DNA of 64,000 nucleotides from Hygrocybe punicea (Eukaryota; Basidiomycota; Agaricomycetes; Agaricales; Hygrophoraceae): positions 2,604,001-2,668,000 of the forward strand of contig OY744461.1 in assembly GCA_963556145.1 (NCBI GenBank). Direction: 5' to 3'. Within the stretch, counting starts at the first letter, position 1, and every line of letters begins with the position of its first letter. Both the position numbers and the translations under genes were made by a program. The notes below the pieces were generated by a model. That model was not told the DNA's origin. It was given only the letters and a program-made list of their open reading frames with translations, and made no database searches. Shown here one piece after another: positions 57,515 to 64,000 of the stretch.

Positions 57515-59722
57515 ATGACTACTAAAAAGAAACAAAAAGAACGAGCGAAGAAGGAAAAAACCCGATGGAAAAGCAATACAAAAAAAGAACCAACAATCTC
57601 GCCACCAACGGCCCAGCCCACAGCGACGTGGACCCAAATGAACACAACGACGACGCTCACTGCCCCGGTGCCCAGCAACGTCACTCCAGCACCTCCCAGC
57701 GCTTCCGAGCGTGAGCGTTCGACAGCCCCGTCACCCCACCTTGCTAGTCCCAACCACGTCAAGCCAAAAGCGAGGCACAGGCCCCGAAACTCACCACCAT
57801 CACCGTCCCACATCGCCAACCACCTCCAAACCGAGCGCGGACGCGAATCCCCAGCGCCCGCGGCTCTCGCCACCCCCACCCCCAAACAACCTGGAGCAGA
57901 GCGCAGCCGCGAGCTCCCACCAAAATACCCCAACCCAAGCATCCAAACGGCATCCACGCGCGAAAACGCGCCCCAGCACACCACAGCGCGCCCACCTCCA
58001 CCAGAAACGTCGACGTTCGCGCCCGAGCACGCCACGTCGTTATTGCCCACCCAAATGGCCCCACCCTCGCTGCAAAACGCGTCAGAACGCGCCCCAAAGC
58101 CAACTGCCACGTTCGCGTCCCCCACCCTCGCAACCACGCCCCAAGTCCCCACAACGTCAACGGCAACCCCGTCTACCGTCTCGCAGGCCCCAACGCCGTC
58201 CGCACGCGTGCCCATCACGCCCAACACAACTGCCACGTCACGGCTGCACCCAACGCTGCAGCCTTCGCCTTCAATACCCGGACCATGGCCCCAGCGTCCA
58301 ACCACACCCACGTCGACCGAGGAACGGCCAACGCGAGCACCCGTGTGCCCAAACGAACCCCAGTCCAGCCCAGCTGCTGCCGCCACGTCACCAACGAACG
58401 TGAAGCACCGCGAAGCACCACCAGCACCTCAGCCGCAACCCCAACGTACGGCCCCGCCCCCGTTGACCCAGAAACCACAGATGCCAATGCCGGTGTGCCA
58501 AGACGAGCCCCAGCCCACGTCAAACGCGTCCACCACGCCGTCCCACAATGCCAACCACCTCCAAACCGAGCACGGACGCGAATGCCCAGCGCCCGCGGCT
58601 CTCGCCACCCCCAACCCAAAGCACCCCGGAGCAGAGCGCAGCCGCGTGCTCCCTTCGAAATACCCCAACCCCAGCGCCAAAAGCGGCCGTGAGCGCGAAC
58701 GCCCGGCGTGTAGACCTAACCCCAATGCAAAGCCAACCCCAGAGCCCTGTCCCGCGCCCGTTCCATCCCAGCCTGCAACCTTGTCCCACCCCGACCCAAA
58801 AAGGTCGCACGAGCGCGAGTGTTCAACGCCCACTGGCATACTCACTTCCAGCACCGCGAAACCGGCCTCGAAACCCTTCCAACACGAACGTCTAACGCCT
58901 ACACCGTCTCGACCCACCATCCCCGTCTACCCTGACCCAAAACCAAACCACCAACGCGGGCGTCCCGCCCCCACACCATACCACGCTTCCGGCAACCACC
59001 AGACACGCTACGACGGCCGAGCATGGCCTCTGCCATCCCAAATCGCGGAGATCCTCGCAAGAGAGAACCGAAACGAGAGGGATGGTGCTCCGAGGCGAAA
59101 CATCAAAGGGCAAGATGAGAAAAAGCAACAACCCGCGAGCACGGAGGCACATACCGGACCTGCGACTGCACACGAGGCAGACCCACCTATGGCCACAAAA
59201 CAATATGCCGACGCGTCTACGCAAACGGAACCCGTGGAAACACCACCATCAGCATACCACGACAATATCCCTGCCCCGAAAACCCAAGCCGTCCTTGCAT
59301 TCAACATTCCCTGTCAAAACCATACCTGGCGCGACACCCGCCCCACCCACGCCCCTATTTGGCGACCGAAGAGCATCCCTACCCTCACCTACCCCCGAGC
59401 GCAAAATCCATGGTCCACGCTTTGCTACCGTCACCGCCGTGTCCACCCTCAAAACCTTCCCCCGAGATACCCCGTACATAAAATCCCACCTCGTTGTCAA
59501 CCATACCCAACACATTTTGACAACTCCCCATTCCGAGTACAACCCCGCCATCTTCCCACCATCTCTATGCGAAACTCATCAAAACTTCCAGCTTGTGTCC
59601 ACGACGTTTCTCCTGCCTTTTCCCAACCCTCTGTTTCCTTTCCATCTTTTTCTGGACAAGTTCCCATTCCCTTTGATCCCAGTCTTGGACCTCCTTTGCT
59701 AGACCCCAGTGGAGTAGACTAG
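57515..59722 (+). CDS. Pro/Thr/Arg-rich gag-like ORF of the miniature LTR element (735 codons)
   Basis: The only long frame in the element. It begins MTTKKKQKERAKKEKTRWKS, a strongly basic start, and continues as low-complexity Pro/Thr/Ala/Arg sequence (APVPSNVTPAPPSASERE). A module of about 40 residues is duplicated: PAPAALATPTPKQPGAERSR near residue 120 and PAPAALATPNPKHPGAERSR near residue 360. No protease, reverse transcriptase, RNase H, integrase or zinc knuckle is visible. The basic, disordered nature could suit a nucleic-acid-binding capsid-like role, but that is a guess. Other frames in the region also stay open because of the CCA/CGC composition; this one is favoured by its length and its position between PBS and PPT. 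Confidence 0.6.
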   Translation: MTTKKKQKERAKKEKTRWKSNTKKEPTISPPTAQPTATWTQMNTTTTLTAPVPSNVTPAPPSASERERSTAPSPHLASPNHVKPKARHRPRNSPPSPSHIANHLQTERGRESPAPAALATPTPKQPGAERSRELPPKYPNPSIQTASTRENAPQHTTARPPPPETSTFAPEHATSLLPTQMAPPSLQNASERAPKPTATFASPTLATTPQVPTTSTATPSTVSQAPTPSARVPITPNTTATSRLHPTLQPSPSIPGPWPQRPTTPTSTEERPTRAPVCPNEPQSSPAAAATSPTNVKHREAPPAPQPQPQRTAPPPLTQKPQMPMPVCQDEPQPTSNASTTPSHNANHLQTEHGRECPAPAALATPNPKHPGAERSRVLPSKYPNPSAKSGRERERPACRPNPNAKPTPEPCPAPVPSQPATLSHPDPKRSHERECSTPTGILTSSTAKPASKPFQHERLTPTPSRPTIPVYPDPKPNHQRGRPAPTPYHASGNHQTRYDGRAWPLPSQIAEILARENRNERDGAPRRNIKGQDEKKQQPASTEAHTGPATAHEADPPMATKQYADASTQTEPVETPPSAYHDNIPAPKTQAVLAFNIPCQNHTWRDTRPTHAPIWRPKSIPTLTYPRAQNPWSTLCYRHRRVHPQNLPPRYPVHKIPPRCQPYPTHFDNSPFRVQPRHLPTISMRNSSKLPACVHDVSPAFSQPSVSFPSFSGQVPIPFDPSLGPPLLDPSGVD

Positions 59723-59829
59723 TTTCTTTTTCAGTCTTTTTTCCTCTTTCTTTCCTCTTCCCTTTTTTTCTTTTTTTCTTTCTTTCTTTCTTTCTTTCAG
59801 GTCTTCGATAGCGACGAGGACGTCGCTAT

Positions 59830-59841
59830 GAGGGAGGGGGG
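59830..59841 (+). other. Polypurine tract
   Basis: GAGGGAGGGGGG lies 4 nt upstream of the 3' LTR, the expected place for plus-strand priming. Confidence 0.8.
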
Positions 59842-59845
59842 CAAT

Positions 59846-60000
59846 TGGAGTGGTAGCGAGTGCCTAGTCACGTGATGAGGCTCCCACGGTTCGTTGTAGA
59901 TAGATCCCTGTCAGTAGTCAGTCCCAATCAAGTCTTCCTCGCCAGCTCTCCAGCGAGACTCTCCAGTTAGCCCTCGGAGCGGTACCTCCGTACCACTCCA
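59846..60000 (+). repeat. 3' LTR (155 bp)
   Basis: Base-for-base copy of 57145-57299, followed by the CCGG target duplication. Confidence 0.95.
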
Positions 60001-60221
60001 CCGGTAAAATCACTCACTTCAATCTCCACTATCAGGGTGTCAGGGCATCTATAGTTCTACATTCAGACAACGCAGGGCAGAGTTGGGTAGATAATCGTAA
60101 TCATTGGATGGGACACAATTACATGTATTGATAATTTTATTTACGCCAATTGACTTTTTATTTGTTTGTCCTTGGTGTGTTTAGGTTGACTTTCGGTTGA
60201 CTTTCCAACTTTCATTACCTC

Positions 60222-62159
60222 ATGACAAGGTCGACATCCAAATGCGGGAAGCTCTCAGCTTCTTCACATGGTGTGAAGGCAACGGAGCCTGTTTTGAAGC
60301 CCAAGCCCAAGCCTAAACCAAAACCCAAACCCAAACCAAAATCAAAGCCTCGTGCCAACGATGAATCTCAGGATGACTCTGCAATTGATTCTTCAAGTAT
60401 CTCAATTGATAACCTGTCTACTGCTGACTTGAAGCTCTGGAAGCAGTTTTAGGCTAAGATGAAGTCACAATCAGCTGCTCAGTTGCAGGAGGAAGAAGAT
60501 GCACGTACGTTCACATTTATCATGTTTTTACTTATATTTATTAACAACTACACGAAGTGGTACGCAAGCGCAATGCGGAGATGATGGCTGAGGAGGTTGG
60601 TAGTGAGGATGAGGAAGGGGAGAGAGTTCCTATGGGCAAGAAGCAGAAGTTAAACGTAGTCCTGGACAGCGACGAGGAAGAGGAGAGAGTTCCTACAGGC
60701 AAGAAGCACAAGTTAAATCTAGTCCTGGACACTGATGAGGAAGACCTGCATGCCGTTCTGGGTGATGAGCTGCTGGGTGACGATGATGACTTCAACCGTC
60801 GGTCTCCTCCTTTTCAAATTACTGCATGTTAACCCTTCTTCCAGACAATGAGAATGTGAATATGAATGAGCAGAATGGATGCCTGGATGAGAATGTGATA
60901 GGAAACGGTGTAGGTAATCTCTTCATGATAGGGAGCATAGTACTGCTAAAGGTCAATTATAGATTGCTGTTACCTTTGAAGATGAAGACCAGGGCCAGAC
61001 ATCCAGGAGGGGTACACGCTCCCAGCGGCACCTGGCATCTCGTACCACTACATCTCAGCTGGGGCACTCTGAAAAGCTAACCAAGAACAATTTCACACCA
61101 CGAGGAATGCGTCTAGCAAATGCAGGCAAATCTATGGCAAGAGAGAAGATTGCTTTGACCCATGCATTCCCTAAGGACAAGGATGCCTTCATTTGGGAAT
61201 CCATTCAACAGGCTGTGAAGGATAGTCAGTCGCTTCGTGAAGCTTTGGAAAAGGCGTGTGATGATCCAGATTATCAGGATAATTTGATGGAATACGTGGG
61301 TTTTCAGGTGAGGTTGTAGGCTGTTGAGCTAACACAGTGATCAGGTTGGTTACGCGATAACTGGTTTAAGGGGCGACCTCAAGGCAAAGGCCAAAGCCGG
61401 CATTGCTGGCCACTTTGGCATTCCAGGTAACATGTCAAAAAGTGAAATAGAGAATGCGATACATTGGGTTTTGGATGGGTCGAAGTTCACACGTGGTGAA
61501 GTCAACATGGAGGCAAGTTTCAATACGCTTTCAATGAGAGAAGACTGATGGGCCATTCTCACAAAACAGAAACGAGAAGTGGTAAATCCAGAGCCATTTG
61601 GTCATCCTATAATTGGCAACATCATCAGAACTCAGTGGTGTGGAAAGGGTAAGGCTGATATCCAAGCATATATGGCCATGGTCGCTCAGAAGAAGATACC
61701 GGAGGCTGTAATCCTGGCAGTTGTTACTGCGGTACGTGTTTATGTCACTTCACATGATGTGTACAACTGGATAACCTTTACCCTAGGTTGAGAATGCATT
61801 GATGGAGTGGGCGAGTGGGGAGTATATCCACTTACAATTCAGCCACGAAGTCGCTAGTTCAAGGTAAAGTGATGAAACTACTGATATGCTAAGTTATCTT
61901 AAAGTGTGATCTGAGTAGATATGCTCATCATCAAGCTACATGGGGAACTTTGAAGAAGAAGTCTCCAACATGGACGGAGAAGAAGATGAAGACCTTGTTT
62001 CAGACCGTCATGTAGGAAGTGTTTAACCAGGAGGATGTTTCTGATGCACATTTCCACAGGAAAAACTCCAAATACGCCGCAATTCATGCTCAAGACACAG
62101 AAAACAGGGATCTCGATGACGTTGATTTCGCGCAGCTGGAACAATCAGCATTGGTATAG
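60222..62159 (+). pseudogene. DUF6532-type transposon-associated protein
   Basis: Begins at ATG 60222 (MTRSTSKCGKLSASSHG) with a KPKPKPKP tract, then acidic and basic repeats (GKKQKLNVVLDSDEEEERVP, GKKHKLNLVLDTDEEDL). The folded part reads DAFIWESIQQAVKDSQSLRE, GYAITGLRGDLKAKAKAGIA, SKFTRGEVNME, FGHPIIGNIIRTQWCGKGKA, AVILAVVTAVENALMEWASG and FSHEVASSRYAHHQATWGTL, which is the DUF6532 pattern abundant in mushroom genomes. Exons are joined by short introns (for example 61304-61343). In-frame stops at TAG 60450-60452 and TAG near 62011 suggest decay. Function unknown; it is commonly found in transposon-rich DNA. Confidence 0.7.
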
Positions 62160-62329
62160 AAGTGCAGTGGCTGCTCAGAAGAGTTCTCCCTCCTTTGCTC
62201 TTTATTTAGAAGTCTCTTTCCACCAAAGTTGCGTTTACTATATTCAAATTTAGATGACTTATATCTGGGTGAATCAGAGTAAATCAGAGTAAATAAAAGC
62301 AGAAAAACCAGGCTTTCAGAGCACTCTGT

Positions 62330-62495
62330 ACAGCTCAAACGCAGCTCTAATGCAGCTCTAAAGTGCTCTAAAGTGCTCTCAGAGCAGAGAGCCTCAAGCA
62401 GGTTGCGCTCAGAGCCACTCAGAGTGCTCTGGCAGCTTTGGTGCTTTCCTCACTCTGAGCGGCTCTGAGACTCTCTCAGAGTGCCTCAGAGCATT
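62330..62495. repeat. (C)AGAGC/GCTCTAA repeat cluster
   Basis: GCTCTAAAGTGCTCTAAAGTGCTCTCAGAGC-type repeats of about 10-14 bp, ending just before AGTGTTTTTCCTGATG. A weaker CAGAGTGTCA cluster lies outside the matching terminus at 48489-48530. Confidence 0.7.
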
Positions 62496-63110
62496 AGTGT
62501 TTTTCCTGATGCTGTCCTCACCGTCCCCGTCATCATCCTCATCCTCGTCCCCATCCCCGTCCCTGTCCCCGTCGCCCTCGTCCCCATCGTTTTTGTCACT
62601 GTCCCCATCGTTTTTGTCACCGTCCCCATCGTTTTTGTCACCGTCCCCATCGTTTTTGTCACCGTCCCTGTCCCCGTCCCGGCCATCCTCGCCGTCCCCG
62701 TTGTCCCCATCCTCGTCATCCCCGTTGCCGTCGTTGCCGTTGTCGTGGTCCCAGTCCCCGTCCCCGTCGTTGTCATTGTCGTTGTCGTTGTCGTCCCCGT
62801 CCCCGTTGTTGTCGTTGTTGTTGTTACTGCGTGGCCCTGATCCGTTCGTGTTGTCCTGGCCATCCTGTTTGCCATCCTGTCCTCGCCGTTTCCGTCCTCC
62901 TCGTCCCTGTTGCCGTCGTCCTTGGCTCCGTGGTCCTCGTCGTCCCGTTCCCCAGTCCCGGTCGTCCTTGTTTCCGTTGTCCGTCGTTCCCATCCTCATG
63001 CCCGTGCCCGCTGTCCTCATCTTCATTGGCCCTGCTCGTCATCATCTTCCCGTTGTCATGGTTCCCGTTCCCATTGTCATTGTCTTCCCCTTTCGCACCG
63101 TCGTCGTGTT
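62496..63110. repeat. CCCCGTC/GTTGTC minisatellite starting at AGTGTTTTTCCTGATG
   Basis: About 600 bp of hexamer-like units (CCCCGT, CATCGT, GTTGTC), including four near-identical 24-bp units with CCCCATCGTTTTTGTCACCGT between 62585 and 62665. All frames on both strands are open for compositional reasons, so no gene is called. Confidence 0.85.
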
Positions 63111-63749
63111 TGTTCATTTACCATTCCCGTCGTCCCTGTTCTTGTTGCTGCGGCCACGTTCGTTCGTTTACCCCGTCATCGTCATTCCCATCGTCCTGGG
63201 TTGTCCCCGTTGTCTCCTTGTCGCGCGTGTGCGTGTCTGCTTGCTGTTTCCGCATTCGCGTTCATTTGGCCCAAGGGTGCGGCAAAAAACCTAAACGTGT
63301 TTAAGTAGTTAGTAGAATAAATGAAAAAGATGAATCAAATACTTACCTGGGGTGCTCTGGCATCCGCACCTGTTGTCGCGTCGTTGTTGAAAATGACAAG
63401 TCTTGTTGAACTCGTGCATGAGACTTTCAACCGGAATTTGCCGATGGCCCAAACGGGGTCGAGTTGCCATATAGGGAAGGGTGGCTGAATTTTCTTATTA
63501 TTATTACATGTACTACAACACCTCAATGGCCAGGGCAAGACCCTGAAGAGATGTAGGTATGATACACCTACCCTGAGAGGAGTTTGTGTATTTTATTTCA
63601 TTTTATATGTGGATATATTCACAATGCATTTTATGCCTCTGCCAAAATTGGACCCTTAAACAGCTAACTTTGCGACTACACGTCTGAAAAATCTAAAATT
63701 AATTCTAGGAGTGCTAAGGAAGGTGTACATTGTGTTCCAGACAAGTGCC
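63111..63749. other. No gene recognised
   Basis: Declining CGTC-type repeats to about 63290, then ordinary AT-richer DNA without a recognisable frame. Confidence 0.4.
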
Positions 63750-63913
63750 TGGTAGTTGGTGGTGCAGGGAATGTGTTGTAGCCAAAATGGAGTTGGATCT
63801 TTGCATTGTGGCTAATCAAAAGTCCGTATAAGCACACACAATCATGAATGGAATGTGAGTGACAAGTTCATCATATTTTGGCTACAACACATTCCCTGCA
63901 CCACCAACTACCA
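63750..63913. repeat. Hairpin element with perfect 39-bp arms next to the assembly gap
   Basis: Left arm 63750-63788 and right arm 63875-63913 are exact inverse copies (TGGTAGTTGGTGGTGCAGGG at the outer edge) around an 86-bp loop. The right arm ends at the last known base, so the true element may be longer. Confidence 0.85.
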
Positions 63914-64000
63914 NNNNNNNNNNNNNNNNNNNNNNNNNNNNNNNNNNNNNNNNNNNNNNNNNNNNNNNNNNNNNNNNNNNNNNNNNNNNNNNNNNNNNNN
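63914..64000. other. Assembly gap (run of N)
   Basis: All bases are N; the gap starts immediately after a perfect inverted repeat. Confidence 1.

Larger units (their letters stand above)
57145..60000 (+). mobile_element. Miniature non-autonomous LTR retrotransposon (2856 bp)
   Basis: Identical 155-bp LTRs, a 4-bp direct repeat CCGG on each side (57141-57144, 60001-60004), a primer binding site 3 nt after the 5' LTR, a polypurine tract just before the 3' LTR, and a single internal ORF without pol domains. Size and content resemble TRIM-type elements that depend on another element for reverse transcriptase and integrase. LTR identity means a recent insertion. Confidence 0.92.
54137..60131 (+). 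pseudogene. 2OG-Fe(II) dioxygenase-like gene, split by an LTR insertion
   Basis: Many exons from ATG 54137 (MDVSPTELMDLLHFF). The N-terminal two-thirds is unrecognised (Ala/Ser-rich repeat AASAAS near 54718, later ETISNLSQGAISNLS, DSDSDDPNPQNPL, GVFVWGDMPQDMR). The C-terminal part is a double-stranded beta-helix: GFVLNINAITRCHRDVKDRR (HxD, His-Arg-Asp codons 57011-57019), VLVIGDHVGGELCLQELGLV, VVRLRNGDVVVFPSG. The barrel then breaks at 57144 and resumes at 60001-60131 with KITHFNLHYQGVRASIVLHS, giving the distal His (60015-60017) and 2OG-binding Arg (60042-60044). Such enzymes oxidise substrates with Fe(II) and 2-oxoglutarate; the fold also includes TET/JBP relatives in mushrooms. The substrate is unknown. 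The gene seems intact apart from the insertion, but splice sites were not all checked. Confidence 0.7.

Noticed and set aside
57397..59224. Minus-strand Gly/Val/Trp-rich frames opposite the gag-like ORF
   Set aside because: They mirror the Pro/Thr-rich composition of the plus strand and do not fit PBS, PPT and LTR orientation.
62409..63308. Long frames on both strands (Asp/Gly-rich and Pro/Ser-rich)
   Set aside because: Hexamer-like minisatellite composition keeps all frames open; no start context, exon pattern or homology.

Overview
The window looks like a repeat-packed nuclear scaffold of an agaricomycete (Basidiomycota). Genes are split by short introns of about 50-60 bp with GT..AG ends. 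The recognisable mobile elements are types typical of mushroom-forming fungi: a DUF6570/Helitron-like Rep protein, KDZ-type and Plavaka transposases, a PIF/Harbinger pair with DUF6818, a DUF6532 protein, a zinc-knuckle retroelement, and a truncated tyrosine recombinase. No housekeeping gene is clearly intact. The nearest is a broken Pho85-type cyclin. The window ends in an assembly gap.

Region 1 (1-25.4 kb) is a giant palindrome. About 8.8 kb at 129-8911 recurs inverted at 15358-25403, around a 6.4-kb spacer. Each arm carries a Helitron-type HUH Rep gene reading outward, a basic/acidic nuclear-type protein (gene A) and a Cys-rich ATP-grasp-like protein (gene B). The left Rep gene is open over its whole visible length. 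The right one is broken by stops, a frameshift and a 1339-bp solo LTR. The spacer holds two more multi-exon genes, C and D, with OB-fold-like C-termini. A-B-C-D next to a Helitron is the best candidate here for a poorly described, possibly transposon-linked gene set.

Region 2 (25.4-42.3 kb) is one minus-strand retroelement (gag-like ORF, zinc knuckle, reverse transcriptase) split twice. An 8405-bp TIR element (32585-40989) sits inside its zinc-knuckle codons with a 9-bp target duplication. A roughly 6.1-kb element with 132-bp TIRs (about 26116-32204) sits inside its pol reading frame. The 8.4-kb element has CCTAGGGA subterminal repeats and a KDZ-like C-terminal remnant, and itself contains a PIF/Harbinger element. 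The 6.1-kb element contains a truncated KDZ transposase and an accessory-type gene.

Region 3 (42.3-51.7 kb) holds a frameshifted, partly duplicated cyclin gene, a truncated tyrosine recombinase, a GGGACATCCC minisatellite and a Plavaka transposase with one stop codon.

Region 4 (51.7-64 kb) has a divergent pair: a nuclease-like/kinase-like gene on minus and a 2OG-Fe(II) dioxygenase-like gene on plus, with a perfect 20-bp-arm hairpin between them. The dioxygenase is split inside its catalytic barrel by a young miniature LTR retrotransposon (57145-60000; identical 155-bp LTRs, PBS, PPT, 4-bp CCGG duplication). A DUF6532 pseudogene, CCCCGTC-type minisatellites and a hairpin abutting the gap follow.

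Family names come from recognising sequence motifs by eye. No search was run.
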